DNA of 62,429 nucleotides from a virus. The DNA is taken from positions 1 to 62,429 of IMG/VR virus record IMGVR_UViG_3300008450_009476. One strand, given 5' to 3'. Made by a program: the position numbers and the translations under genes. This document shows positions 26,326 to 34,682 of the stretch, piece after piece. The notes under the pieces are model-generated. The model ran no database searches. It was not told where the DNA came from and was given only the letters and a program-made list of their open reading frames with translations. Within the stretch, counting starts at the first letter, position 1. Each line of letters begins with the position of its first letter.

Positions 26326-27281
26326 TGAAAAAGAAAAATTATTCTAAAGAAGATATATTAAAATTAGTGAGTTTAGCACATAAGGATATTACAAGAAAAA
26401 AAGGTAAAGACCATAGTCCAAACGTAAATGAATTACAATCTTGGATTGATGAATATATTTCTAAAGGAAGTGAAGAAAAGACAGAAGTAGAAGAAAAATG
26501 GTCACAAAAATACAAACGTTCAATTGATTGCAATAACCCTAAAGGGTTTAGTCAAAGAGCACATTGTCAAGGTAGAAAGAAAAAAGTTAATGAAGGAGAA
26601 AAATTAAAAGGTGGTTTAAGTGATAATAAAACACTTGAAGATATTGCTAAGAAACATAGTAAAAAAAAGTACCATGATACTGACAATATGATTACTTTAT
26701 TGAAAAAGCAATTGAGTATGGGAATGAAGGTTGAAATGGAACATACCAAAAGTAAAGAAAAAGCAAAAGAAATTGCACTTGATCACCTATCGGAAGACCC
26801 AAATTATTATACTAAATTAAAAAAAGTGGAGGCAAAAGAATCGATGGGTGCAGATTCATCTGGTTCATTTGAAGCTGGTGCTTTTGGTGGGAAAGTAATT
26901 AAGAGAAAAATCACTAATATACCAAATTTCGATACTGAATTGGATGAAGCAACAGATGCAAGTTCTTCAGGTTCTTACGATGTACCTTTTTTAGGTTCAA
27001 CAACAAAAGGTCGTAAAAATCCGTTAGAAATTAAAGGACCAGACTCAATTAAGAACAGTAGAGCGGTTAAAGATAAGAATTTCCCTAAATGGGGTGGTCC
27101 CGGTGGAGTTTTTATAAAAATTAAGGATAAATGTAAGAAATTTCCTTATTGTAATCAGGGTGATATTAACGCATTGGAAGTTTTAAGGGAATCTATCGAT
27201 GAAATATCTAAAAAAACAGGAATTCCTAAGACTGAAATCGAAAATTTAGTATTAAATGAAATAAAACAGATATTTATTTGA
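26325..27281 (+). CDS. DUF5661-like protein, possibly virion-associated
   Basis: 318 residues. Residues about 60-88 hold a basic Cys motif (KWSQKYKRSIDCNNP, then HCQGRKKK). Residues about 100-165 match the DUF5661 pattern: LEDIAKKHSKKKYHD, a KQLSMGMKVEMEHT core, then KAKEIALDHLSEDPNYY. The middle has repeated ADSSGSFE and DASSSGSYDVPF segments, and the C-terminus is helical (ISKKTGIPKTEIENLVLNEI). DUF5661 is common in phage structural regions but its role is unknown to me. Coupled to both neighbours. Confidence 0.65.
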   Translation: MKKKNYSKEDILKLVSLAHKDITRKKGKDHSPNVNELQSWIDEYISKGSEEKTEVEEKWSQKYKRSIDCNNPKGFSQRAHCQGRKKKVNEGEKLKGGLSDNKTLEDIAKKHSKKKYHDTDNMITLLKKQLSMGMKVEMEHTKSKEKAKEIALDHLSEDPNYYTKLKKVEAKESMGADSSGSFEAGAFGGKVIKRKITNIPNFDTELDEATDASSSGSYDVPFLGSTTKGRKNPLEIKGPDSIKNSRAVKDKNFPKWGGPGGVFIKIKDKCKKFPYCNQGDINALEVLRESIDEISKKTGIPKTEIENLVLNEIKQIFI

Positions 27282-27282
27282 T

Positions 27283-28728
27283 ATGAAAGCAAATGAATTA
27301 ATGAACATTGTGGAAAGTTTTCTTTACGATGAGGTTAAGAAGAATATTCTCAACGAAGGAAAAGATGTGTTTCACATAAAATGTGAAGGACAATTAGTTG
27401 ATACATTTAAAACAAAAGAAGAAGCTGAAAGTCATTTAGATATTTATAAAAAAGACCATCCAGGTAAACAATTTATAATCGAAAAAGGTATGTACGAATC
27501 ATACGAAGAAATGATTGATAAATTAGATGAAATGGGTGAAAAACTACAAGAAAAAGAAAATACAGATATGAAACATCAAGAACCAATGGAAGGTAATGCA
27601 TTTGTTGCCGCATTAAATAAAGCTAAAGAAGCTGGAGAAGATACATTTACCGTTGACGGTGAAGAATATGACGTAAAAGAATCATGGCAAAGTTTGGAAG
27701 AAGAAGAAATGATGAATTATGAAGAAGAAATGGGTGAAGGAGAAGATTGTATGGAATGTGGTCAAATGGAAGAAGAAGAAATAAGTGAAGAAGAGTATTT
27801 TGGAATAACAAATAAAACTTCAGAAAAGAGTTTAAAAGAGTCTTTACATCGTCATTTAATGGAATTACACCCTTCACATGTTGAAGGTGATGACTTTAGT
27901 GACCTTGAGTGTATGAAATGTCAAGGTGCTGGTGTGGACTCTATGGGTCATGAATGTAAAGGTTGTGGTGGTACAGGTATGGAAACACCTCACATTGAAG
28001 ATATGGGAGATGATGATTATGATTTTGAAGATGAAGTGAATGAAACAGACATGTATGAAGAAAAACAAACATGTAATGAGTGTGGAAGTGAAATGAAAGA
28101 AGGAATGTGTATGGAATGTGGTTCAATGATGGAATCAAAGAAAAAAATTCGTGTAACTGAGTCTGAATTAGTTGATATTATTAAGGGTATGGTAAAAGAA
28201 TCTGTTCGTGGATTAGAAGTTACCAAAAAAGCACAAAAAGGAAGTAAAAAAGACAATGACGAATATATTAAGAGTGTTGGTGATAAGATGAAAAAAGCAG
28301 CTTCTTTTAACAATAATGACAATCCAGAATTCCCTAAACAAATTGGTAAAGGTGAAAAAGCAACTGTAAAAAGAACAAGTGAAGAAGAAGAATTTATAAG
28401 TGATAATAGAGGAGGTGGATTACAAGATTTAAGATATGAATTTGAACCATCAGATAAATTTAAGGATAGATTAAAAAAGGCGTTAGAAGGTCATTCAACT
28501 ATGGGTAATTCACAGGATGCTGCAAATGTTGTTAAAAGTGATTTAGGTAAGAATGTCGCTAAAAATGCAGAAAGAAAAGAGAAGAAGAGAAAAGAAGCAC
28601 CGATGTACAACAAAGATGCTCAACCTGTAAAAATTGTTAAAGAATCAGAAAAAAAAGTGCCAGGTGTTTTATTAGAAGAAATGAATAAAATGAAACACTT
28701 GTTATCTTATAACAAAAAAACTCAGTAA
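27283..28728 (+). CDS. Acidic protein with two zinc-ribbon-like motifs, possible head-associated factor
   Basis: 481 residues, very rich in Glu/Met/Lys. Two cysteine clusters are visible: CMKCQGAGVDSMGHECKGCG (about residues 207-226, with the DnaJ-type C-x-x-C-x-G-x-G pattern) and CNECGSEMKEGMCMECGSMM (about 265-284). A segment VTESELVDIIKGMVKES resembles host-like helix motifs. The C-terminus is highly charged and ends LLEEMNKMKHLLSY. The gene follows the DUF5661-like one by a single base. A scaffold or head-chaperone role is guessed from acidity and position; no enzyme is recognised. Confidence 0.6.
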   Translation: MKANELMNIVESFLYDEVKKNILNEGKDVFHIKCEGQLVDTFKTKEEAESHLDIYKKDHPGKQFIIEKGMYESYEEMIDKLDEMGEKLQEKENTDMKHQEPMEGNAFVAALNKAKEAGEDTFTVDGEEYDVKESWQSLEEEEMMNYEEEMGEGEDCMECGQMEEEEISEEEYFGITNKTSEKSLKESLHRHLMELHPSHVEGDDFSDLECMKCQGAGVDSMGHECKGCGGTGMETPHIEDMGDDDYDFEDEVNETDMYEEKQTCNECGSEMKEGMCMECGSMMESKKKIRVTESELVDIIKGMVKESVRGLEVTKKAQKGSKKDNDEYIKSVGDKMKKAASFNNNDNPEFPKQIGKGEKATVKRTSEEEEFISDNRGGGLQDLRYEFEPSDKFKDRLKKALEGHSTMGNSQDAANVVKSDLGKNVAKNAERKEKKRKEAPMYNKDAQPVKIVKESEKKVPGVLLEEMNKMKHLLSYNKKTQ

Positions 28729-28755
28729 TATCTTCTTTTTATTTTCTTTTATCCT

Positions 28756-28773
28756 TATATTAAATTTAATATA
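28756..28773. promoter_or_regulatory. 18-bp perfect palindrome upstream of 28778 gene
   Basis: TATATTAAATTTAATATA is its own reverse complement and lies 5 bases before the next ATG. It could be a repressor operator, or a chance product of AT-rich DNA. Confidence 0.25.
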
Positions 28774-28777
28774 GGTT

Positions 28778-29233
28778 ATGGAAAATAATGAGGATTTTAT
28801 GGAGTATATTACATCAGAAAGTTATAAACATCAAATTGATATTTGGTGTAAAGCGTACAATATAAGTCGTGAAAAAACAGAACTTTTTTACGACTTTCTA
28901 ATTTCCTTATACGATTTAGTTGAAGAAACTTATTTAGGTCCTGACGTATTGATATATGAAAAGGATCAAAGAGGTCATTTTACATGGTGTTGGGACAGAA
29001 TTATAAATTCATTTAATAAGGAAAAAATACATTTTAAATCCCGGGGTAATCATTATGAGTATTTTTGGAATTTCTTCTTAGAAGCATATTATTTTGTTCA
29101 ACTTGATGGTGAAAAAGTAAAAATATCTGAGTATTTGTTCAAGTTATTTGATTTAAAATATCAAAAAACCAGATCCGAACTTGATGTGGTGATAGAAGTT
29201 TATAAAATGTTTGAAAATAACTTGAAAAAGTAG
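28778..29233 (+). CDS. Hypothetical protein
   Basis: 151 residues, soluble, helical and rich in aromatic residues (WCWDRIINSFNKEKIHFK, YEYFWNFFLEAYYFVQ). No catalytic motif or known family is recognised. Its own upstream region contains a long AT palindrome. It stands between the acidic protein gene and the histone-like gene and may begin a separate transcript. Confidence 0.6.
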   Translation: MENNEDFMEYITSESYKHQIDIWCKAYNISREKTELFYDFLISLYDLVEETYLGPDVLIYEKDQRGHFTWCWDRIINSFNKEKIHFKSRGNHYEYFWNFFLEAYYFVQLDGEKVKISEYLFKLFDLKYQKTRSELDVVIEVYKMFENNLKK

Positions 29234-29273
29234 AAAAAAATCCGTATATTAATATTTAAAACAGGATATTATT

Positions 29274-29462
29274 ATGGATACGTTAAAAGAAATAAAAGAA
29301 CTTGTTGAAAAAATGTCTGTTGAAACCCGAAAAGTTTTTGATAAAGGTAATCACAGTGCATCTATTAGGGCAAGAAAATACGCACAAGAAATAAAAACAT
29401 TAATTCCTAAATATAGGAAGGAAATTTTAGACGAAATTAAAAAACATGACACAGGAAATTAA
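29274..29462 (+). CDS. Histone H1/Hc1-like DNA-binding protein
   Basis: 62 residues. The pattern 'EIKELVE ... KGNHSASIRARKYAQEIK ... PKYRKEILDEIKK' closely follows the Hc1-type histone-like proteins of Bacteroidota and Chlamydiae, where GN-x-x-A-x-x-RARK-x-x-x-E-x-x-K-x-x-x-x-F/Y-RK is the core. Length fits the short Bacteroidota forms. It would bind DNA non-specifically, either packaging phage DNA or altering the host nucleoid. The following membrane-protein ATG overlaps its 3' end by 17 bases. Confidence 0.75.
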   Translation: MDTLKEIKELVEKMSVETRKVFDKGNHSASIRARKYAQEIKTLIPKYRKEILDEIKKHDTGN

Positions 29463-29625
29463 AACATTTTTATTTATTTTAAGTATTGTATATATTTTAA
29501 GATTTGTTGTGGAGTTCGTTTTAAAATTAATGGATAACAATCCATCAGTGTTAAAAGTTTCTAATACTAATCAAGTTTTCTTATATTTTGCAATATCTTA
29601 TTTTATAACTTATTTTATCATTTAA
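29446..29625 (+). CDS. Small two-pass membrane protein (59 aa)
   Basis: 59 residues starting at the ATG inside the end of the histone-like gene and ending TAA at 29623-29625. Two hydrophobic segments (about 5-26, IKTFLFILSIVYILRFVVEF, and 43-59, QVFLYFAISYFITYFII) are separated by a short polar loop (KLMDNNPSVLKVSNTN). The frame fills an otherwise empty gap exactly. Function unknown; possible holin-like or host-membrane protein. Confidence 0.6.
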   Translation: MTQEIKTFLFILSIVYILRFVVEFVLKLMDNNPSVLKVSNTNQVFLYFAISYFITYFII

Positions 29626-29632
29626 CACATTT

Positions 29633-30088
29633 ATGTTCGAAACAATAAAATCACTAAAACCATATTTTTTCTCATTACGGGAAATTGATAACAATGTAAG
29701 TTTAGATATTAAATTACCTCTAAATTGGAAATATGATGTAATAGTTGCACCTTATAGGTCAGTAAAAACTAAAGTTCAAGACAAAAACGATAAATTTAGT
29801 TTGTTGTCATTAATTTCTAATGCCAATCAGGAAGGATACGATGTTGTAATAAGTTGTGCGAATGAAATTATCACGATTAATAAAGAGGAAGAAGAAAAAC
29901 AAAGATTGTTTCAGCAGAAAGTAAAAGAATTGCAAGAGTTATTTCAAAAAGAATCATTAAGTAAATTAAAAGATATAAATTTATTGAACGATTATGGACA
30001 AGAGATTACACCAAGGATTGGAATGGTTGAACAAGGAGATGTCGAAGGACAATTTGGAGATACAGAGCCACAAGGAGAAAATGATTGA
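29633..30088 (+). CDS. Hypothetical protein with coiled coil
   Basis: 151 residues. The N-terminal ~85 residues form an alpha/beta domain (SLKPYFFSLREIDNNVSLDI, then SNANQEGYDVVISC). A Gln/Glu-rich coiled coil follows (EEEEKQRLFQQKVKELQELF), then a disordered acidic tail (EQGDVEGQFGDTEPQG). Not recognised. It overlaps the next short frame by 8 bases. Confidence 0.6.
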   Translation: MFETIKSLKPYFFSLREIDNNVSLDIKLPLNWKYDVIVAPYRSVKTKVQDKNDKFSLLSLISNANQEGYDVVISCANEIITINKEEEEKQRLFQQKVKELQELFQKESLSKLKDINLLNDYGQEITPRIGMVEQGDVEGQFGDTEPQGEND

Positions 30089-30191
30089 GGATATAAAAAA
30101 ATTAGACAAAACAAAAATGTTCGCACCCGAACCTAAAAAAACAATGTTACAAAAAATATTGTTAATATTTGGATATGGAAAAAAAAGGTGA
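30081..30191 (+). CDS. Very small basic protein (36 aa), tentative
   Basis: From the ATG at 30081, 36 residues: MIEDIKKLDKTKMFAPEPKK, then a short hydrophobic/basic end (TMLQKILLIFGYGKKR). A longer in-frame start exists at 29994, but it lies deep inside the upstream gene. The 8-base overlap here resembles neighbouring gene junctions. The C-terminus overlaps the next start. Short length keeps this tentative. Confidence 0.4.
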   Translation: MIEDIKKLDKTKMFAPEPKKTMLQKILLIFGYGKKR

Positions 30192-30408
30192 TTTATTAAA
30201 TCAATTGGCTATAGTATCAGATTTATTGGAAAAAATGAATATTGAATCTAAATCGAGAACAATAATTGTAGAAGTAAGTGAAAATGAATTTGACAGAGTT
30301 TTCAATTTAGTCGAACAGAAATATGCAAAAAAATTAGAAAAACCTAAATCAAGTTTTAATATAACTATTGGAACGGTTGATATTCTTTTTAATACGAGTA
30401 GTGTCTAA
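30175..30408 (+). CDS. Hypothetical small protein
   Basis: 77 residues from the ATG at 30175; an in-frame TTG two codons upstream is a less likely start. Predicted mixed alpha/beta (LLNQLAIVSDLLEKMNIESK, then IIVEVSENEFDRVF). Unrecognised. Its 3' end overlaps the convergent minus-strand gene by 20 bases. Confidence 0.55.
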   Translation: MEKKGDLLNQLAIVSDLLEKMNIESKSRTIIVEVSENEFDRVFNLVEQKYAKKLEKPKSSFNITIGTVDILFNTSSV

Positions 30409-31027
30409 ATAATTCTGTTCTTTTATACCCTTTATCTTCCAACATTTTATAGAGTAAACTTCTTTGGTGTGTTGTAATATCTTTTACAAATATAAAATTT
30501 GTTTTCTTTTTACTTAGTAAATCATTTTTTACAATTTCAAATAATCTGTTAGCGTCTTCAATATTTTTGTTACCAAATAATCTCACATCGTTTTCTATCT
30601 GAACAAACAATTTATTATTAAGTGTGAATATCTGAGCAATTTCTGTTACTGAATTAATATATTCCATCATTTGATGGTATCGAATTCTTTTTTTAGTGTT
30701 AAAATCATAAATAAGTTCTTCTTTCCAATATGGAATAATTTCTTTAATTCTGAACTTATTATCTTCAATTTTTGCTTCTACGTTTCTACCTAAACTATCT
30801 CTGACATAAGTTTTTGTGGCCCATCTATTATTTGGGAAAATAAGTCCTAATTCAAAGTGAAGTTTTTGTTGTCTTTTACCACCTTGTTCTTGAACAAATG
30901 CAGGTTTTTTCTGAGTCTTGAATTCTCTCCAATACTCATAAACAGTGGTTCTTTTCATACACCGGAATAAAATTTTTATTCTTTTCTTATTACAGAAAAG
31001 AACTATGAAATATTTTCCGTTTTTCAT
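30389..31027 (-). CDS. Hypothetical protein, minus-strand pair member
   Basis: 212 residues. It begins MKNGKYFIVLFCNKKRIKIL and contains a basic motif (KKPAFVQEQGGKRQQKLHFE) and a conserved-looking C-terminal part (IFVKDITTHQRSLLYKMLED). An alternative start at Met24 (MKRTTVYEYW) is possible. No known family is recognised. The ATG overlaps the stop of the small membrane gene upstream on the same strand (ATGA), so the two are coupled. It converges with the plus-strand gene ending at 30408. Confidence 0.6.
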   Translation of the reverse strand: MKNGKYFIVLFCNKKRIKILFRCMKRTTVYEYWREFKTQKKPAFVQEQGGKRQQKLHFELGLIFPNNRWATKTYVRDSLGRNVEAKIEDNKFRIKEIIPYWKEELIYDFNTKKRIRYHQMMEYINSVTEIAQIFTLNNKLFVQIENDVRLFGNKNIEDANRLFEIVKNDLLSKKKTNFIFVKDITTHQRSLLYKMLEDKGYKRTELFRHYSY

Positions 31028-31185
31028 AAAAATTTAGATATCAATGAGAAAAGACCATATAAACCCAAAAGAAACCAAACTAAGATAAACCAACCACCCC
31101 ATTTATCAACAAAGTCGGCTCTTCTTTGAAATTTTTCTTCACCAATAACTTCTTTGTTTTTTTGTTTACAATTTGAACATGCCAT
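31024..31185 (-). CDS. Small membrane protein with N-terminal CxxC (53 aa)
   Basis: 53 residues, from ATG (complement of 31183-31185) to TGA (complement of 31024-31026). It begins MACSNCKQKN, a possible metal or redox C-x-x-C. A charged stretch follows (EEKFQRRADFVDKWG), then one membrane segment (about residues 31-52, GWFILVWFLLGLYGLFSLIS). It occupies a gap otherwise without a gene and overlaps the next minus-strand ATG by 4 bases. Function unknown. Confidence 0.6.
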   Translation of the reverse strand: MACSNCKQKNKEVIGEEKFQRRADFVDKWGGWFILVWFLLGLYGLFSLISKFL

Positions 31186-31268
31186 ATCATAATATATACT
31201 ATTTTATTCAATTTTCAAAGCATTTTTTTTTATCGTTTTTTTTGTTTATAATTTTTAAAAACAGAACA
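31186..31268. promoter_or_regulatory. Divergent intergenic region (promoters expected both ways)
   Basis: 83 bases between the minus-strand membrane-protein gene and the Dam-like gene. Toward the plus strand there is TTTATAATTTTT about 25 bases before the ATG; toward the minus strand a TGCTTTG resembles TAnnTTTG with one mismatch. Promoter positions are inferred from the divergent layout. Confidence 0.35.
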
Positions 31269-32111
31269 ATGATATCTTATATTGGTGGTAAAGCAAGAAT
31301 TGGTAAATGGATTGTCCCTTTCATTCCAAATGATATAGAAACCTATGTAGAGGGGTTTTCCGGTATGTTTTGGGTCTTTTTTAATATGGACCTGTCTAAG
31401 TACCCAAATCTTAAAACTGTGGTTTATAATGACTTTAATGGTCTTAATGCAAACTTATTTAGTTGTACTAAGGAATATGATAGACTTTGGGAAGAATTAT
31501 CTAAATACCCTTGTCAACAACTTGGTGTAGTTGATACACCACCCGAGTACGCACAAATGTTTAAACAATATCAATCCGAAATATTTGTTGATAATTTGGT
31601 GATAACAGAAGAAAACAAATTTGAGATTGCGTGTAAATATGTCTATGTATTAACGCAAGTTTTTTCTGGTTCAAAACCTGAAACATCATCATATACCGAC
31701 TATAAAGGAAAATATCGTTGTAAGGTTCTTATTTTCATGGATAAATTGAAACATCCAAAATATAGAGAACATTTTGATAAAATAACATTTATTGAAAATA
31801 TGGATTTTGAATTGGTTGTTAAAAAGTACGATTCTGAAACCACGTATTTTTATATGGATCCACCATATTGGAAGACGGAAAATTATTATTCAAATCATGA
31901 TTTTGACAGAAATGACCATGAAAGATTGGCAAATTGTTTAAAAGACATTAAAGGAAAATTTAGTTTATCATACTATGATTTTCCTCTACTTAATGTTTGG
32001 TTCCCACAAACTAATTATAGGTGGGAAAATAAGAATTTCAAAAAAGCGGCAGCAGCTAAAAAAGACGGTACACAGAACGAAGGTACTGAATTGTTGATAA
32101 TGAATTATTAA
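31269..32111 (+). CDS. dam: DNA adenine methyltransferase (Dam/D12 class)
   Basis: 280 residues from the ATG at 31269; an in-frame TTG at 31173 would overlap the divergent gene and its promoter. Motifs: SYIGGKARIGKWI near the N-terminus, EGFSGMFWV (SAM-binding F-x-G-x-x), VVYNDFNGLNANLF, and YFYMDPPYWKTENYY (catalytic DPPY). This is the order of T4 Dam-like N6-adenine methylases, which protect phage DNA from restriction or mark it. No partner restriction gene is adjacent. Target sequence unknown. Confidence 0.85.
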   Translation: MISYIGGKARIGKWIVPFIPNDIETYVEGFSGMFWVFFNMDLSKYPNLKTVVYNDFNGLNANLFSCTKEYDRLWEELSKYPCQQLGVVDTPPEYAQMFKQYQSEIFVDNLVITEENKFEIACKYVYVLTQVFSGSKPETSSYTDYKGKYRCKVLIFMDKLKHPKYREHFDKITFIENMDFELVVKKYDSETTYFYMDPPYWKTENYYSNHDFDRNDHERLANCLKDIKGKFSLSYYDFPLLNVWFPQTNYRWENKNFKKAAAAKKDGTQNEGTELLIMNY

Positions 32112-32126
32112 AACATATTTATTTAC

Positions 32127-32654
32127 ATGGAATCATTTTGGTATGTTATAAAAGTTATGCCGGGTAGAGAAAGAAAATTAAACGAACAGTTTAATCAACA
32201 AATACAGACCGGTAAAATAGAAAATATTAGTAGATTTATTTGTCCAACAGAACACACATCAGTTTCAGTTAAGGAGAAAAAAATAGTTAAAGAGAAAGTA
32301 CTTTATAGTGGTTACTTATATTTTGAATCATTTAAAAGATTAAATGATAGTGAATTAAAGTATATTTCAGGGTTCGAAGGTATCATGGGTATGATGGGAG
32401 ACAAAACACCTCTTTTGGTTAGAAATGAAGAAGTTGAAAAAATACTAAAAGACGATGCGTTGGAGAATCACTTAGAATCAAAAAGGATAAGACTAATGAA
32501 AGGGGATGAGGTTTTGGTTTTAGAAGGTCCTTTTCAAACATTTCACGGTATAGTTAATGAGATTAGGGATAACAAAGTAGAAATTAATGTAAAAATATTT
32601 GGAAGAGATACATCAGTTTCGTTAACTTTGGACCAAATTGAAAAAACACGATAA
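32127..32654 (+). CDS. nusG: NusG-like transcription elongation/antitermination factor
   Basis: 175 residues. The NGN domain begins FWYVIKVMPGRERKLNEQF, contains LYSGYLYFES and ends with GMMGDKTPLLVRNEEV, as in NusG. The KOW domain starts MKGDEVLVLEGPFQTFHGIV and ends VSLTLDQIEK. The full length matches bacterial NusG (about 180). NusG binds RNA polymerase and changes pausing and termination. A phage copy suggests control of late or long phage transcripts, together with the phage sigma factor at 22670. TATTTATTTAC lies before the ATG. Confidence 0.88.
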   Translation: MESFWYVIKVMPGRERKLNEQFNQQIQTGKIENISRFICPTEHTSVSVKEKKIVKEKVLYSGYLYFESFKRLNDSELKYISGFEGIMGMMGDKTPLLVRNEEVEKILKDDALENHLESKRIRLMKGDEVLVLEGPFQTFHGIVNEIRDNKVEINVKIFGRDTSVSLTLDQIEKTR

Positions 32655-32655
32655 T

Positions 32656-32937
32656 ATGTCACCAGAAGTTTTAATTTATATTCAGAATGTGAAAGATTAC
32701 TTTAAAAAAAGTAAAGAGACTCGAGATTACTTTATTGGAAAAAAAGATGAAGACACATTTTTTGAATTTTTAACCGAATTCGCACAAAAAAATTTTGAAG
32801 ACGCTAATCAACCCGAACTTTCTAGAGAACAATTTGAATTATTAAGAGAAATGGTAAATGGTTCAAATTTTGAAAAAGAAAAAGATAGTAATCTATTTTT
32901 TGAGGTTAATGGTTATGGTTCTATTTGTTTAAATTAA
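32656..32937 (+). CDS. Hypothetical small protein
   Basis: 93 residues from ATG 32656 (one base after the nusG stop); the in-frame TTG at 32638 is inside nusG. Helical and acidic (SKETRDYFIGKKDEDTFFEF, LSREQFELLREMVNG). Not recognised. It lies between NusG and the AAA ATPase in what looks like one transcript. Confidence 0.6.
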   Translation: MSPEVLIYIQNVKDYFKKSKETRDYFIGKKDEDTFFEFLTEFAQKNFEDANQPELSREQFELLREMVNGSNFEKEKDSNLFFEVNGYGSICLN

Positions 32938-32951
32938 TAATAAAAAATTAC

Positions 32952-34091
32952 ATGTCATCATTAAAGTTAACGGAAAAAACACGTCCGTCATTCATACAGG
33001 TTTACGATACCTCGTATGGTAGTGAAATTCCTGCGGAACAATATTTTGTTGTGAATTTTGATTCAATAGTATCAAAATATTCAGATAGTACACACTATTG
33101 TCAGAGCATTATAAAATATTTTGAATCAATTGGGTTTGAAAAACACTCGTTAATATCCACCGTTAATAGAAGAGAAGATAAAGTTTCAAACGCATTGTTT
33201 GTAAACGAAAAGTTAAGGATGATGATAAAAATTGATAACCAAATGGGTGATAGCGTTTGGAGTTTCAATTCATTCTTTTCTCCCAAAAAAATTGAAACAA
33301 ATAAAAAAAATGATGATTTAGTTCAAGTTACATTTTTATATGATATAAAATTAGGTAGTTTAGATAAACAAATTAATCTAAAGAAAATATCTGAATTTAA
33401 GAGAGACAAGAAAAAATCAAGTATCAGTTTGGTTAAAAGTGATATGGGTCATTTAGATGTTGAAGATTATGACCTAACAATTCCACCTATGGATTTAGGT
33501 TTAAATTATGGTGAAGAATTTATTAAAATACATGATTTAATAGTTAGTAGATTAAATAAACCAAACGGTAAAGGTATTATTTTACTACATGGTGAACCAG
33601 GTACAGGAAAAACTTCTTACATAAAACATTTAACTAGTTTAATTGAAGAAAAAAATATCTTGTTTATTCCTCCATCAATGGCGGAAATGTTATCTGAACC
33701 ATCAATTATACCATTTCTTATGTCACACAAAAATTCTATATTAATTATAGAAGATGCTGAAAGAGTAATTGCGGATAGAGAAGGAAATGGTTCGGCGGTT
33801 GGTGTTTCAAACATATTAAACATAACTGACGGTATTTTGGGTGATTGTTTGAATATTCAGATAATTGCAACATTCAATATGAAAAGAGAAAAGATTGATC
33901 CAGCATTACTTCGTAAAGGAAGATTAATTGCGGAACATAAATTTGAAAAACTTTCTGTTGAAAATACAAATAAACTACTAAAACACCTTGAAAAAGATTA
34001 TACTTCTACAGAAGAAATGGCTTTAGCGGATATCTATAATGTAGACGTTGAATTTTATAAAACAAATAATAAAAGTAAAATAGGATTTTAA
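32952..34091 (+). CDS. BCS1-like AAA ATPase
   Basis: 379 residues from ATG 32952; the in-frame TTG at 32925 overlaps the previous gene. The N-terminal ~190 residues are an unassigned domain. The AAA core has Walker A in HGEPGTGKTSYIKHL, Walker B in SILIIEDAERVI, sensor-type IQIIATFN, and the arginine-finger region PALLRKGRL. This resembles BCS1/FtsH-type AAA ATPases found in many large phages, where the substrate is unknown. It may remodel phage protein complexes. It is followed after one base by thioredoxin. Confidence 0.8.
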   Translation: MSSLKLTEKTRPSFIQVYDTSYGSEIPAEQYFVVNFDSIVSKYSDSTHYCQSIIKYFESIGFEKHSLISTVNRREDKVSNALFVNEKLRMMIKIDNQMGDSVWSFNSFFSPKKIETNKKNDDLVQVTFLYDIKLGSLDKQINLKKISEFKRDKKKSSISLVKSDMGHLDVEDYDLTIPPMDLGLNYGEEFIKIHDLIVSRLNKPNGKGIILLHGEPGTGKTSYIKHLTSLIEEKNILFIPPSMAEMLSEPSIIPFLMSHKNSILIIEDAERVIADREGNGSAVGVSNILNITDGILGDCLNIQIIATFNMKREKIDPALLRKGRLIAEHKFEKLSVENTNKLLKHLEKDYTSTEEMALADIYNVDVEFYKTNNKSKIGF

Positions 34092-34092
34092 A

Positions 34093-34398
34093 ATGGAATT
34101 TATTGACACAAAAAAATTAGAAGAATTACAAAGTAATAATACAAAAATGTTAGTGGACATAACCGCGTCTTGGTGTGGTCCATGTAAAACCTTAGTACCA
34201 AGATTAGAAAAAATTGAATCAGATTACCCTGATATCAAATTTGTAAAATTAAATGCTGACACAAATAGAGATTATTTAATTAATTCTGGTATTAGTTCAG
34301 TACCTACCGTTATGTTTTTTGATGGTAATAAACTTATAAGTCGTTCAACAGGAGTACAATTGGAGTCGTTTTATAGAGAAATTCTAAAAAATATGTAA
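34093..34398 (+). CDS. Thioredoxin
   Basis: 101 residues. Active site TASWCGPCKTLVPRLE, the cis-Pro motif SSVPTVMFFDG, and normal thioredoxin length. It reduces disulfides, probably for ribonucleotide reductase or other phage/host enzymes. It overlaps the glutaredoxin gene by one base (TAATG). No ribonucleotide reductase gene is in the window. Confidence 0.9.
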   Translation: MEFIDTKKLEELQSNNTKMLVDITASWCGPCKTLVPRLEKIESDYPDIKFVKLNADTNRDYLINSGISSVPTVMFFDGNKLISRSTGVQLESFYREILKNM

Positions 34399-34682
34399 TG
34401 AAGAATACTATTGTTATTTTTACACTAAATGGTTGTTCACATTGTTCAAGTTTGAAAGATAGACTTGATGAAATTAATATCCCATATTTAGATGTTGAAA
34501 TAACACAAAATGAAAAAATTTGGGAACAAGTAGTAGAACAAACTGGTGAGGATTTAATACCGACAGTTTTTATTAAACAAGAAAATTCTGATGACGGATT
34601 CATATATATTCCGGGAAAAGATTTCGAAAGTGAAGACGAAATAGTAGAAAAAATAAAAAATCATTATAATGAGGGGGTTTAA
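34398..34682 (+). CDS. Glutaredoxin-like protein
   Basis: 94 residues. Active site TLNGCSHCSSLKDRL with the C-x-x-C motif, and LIPTVFI as the cis-Pro motif. Fold length fits glutaredoxin. CSHC differs from the common CPYC. It would use glutathione or thioredoxin-type electron donors; many Bacteroidota lack classical glutathione systems, so the donor is open. The stop codon sits in the loop of the downstream terminator. Confidence 0.85.
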   Translation: MKNTIVIFTLNGCSHCSSLKDRLDEINIPYLDVEITQNEKIWEQVVEQTGEDLIPTVFIKQENSDDGFIYIPGKDFESEDEIVEKIKNHYNEGV

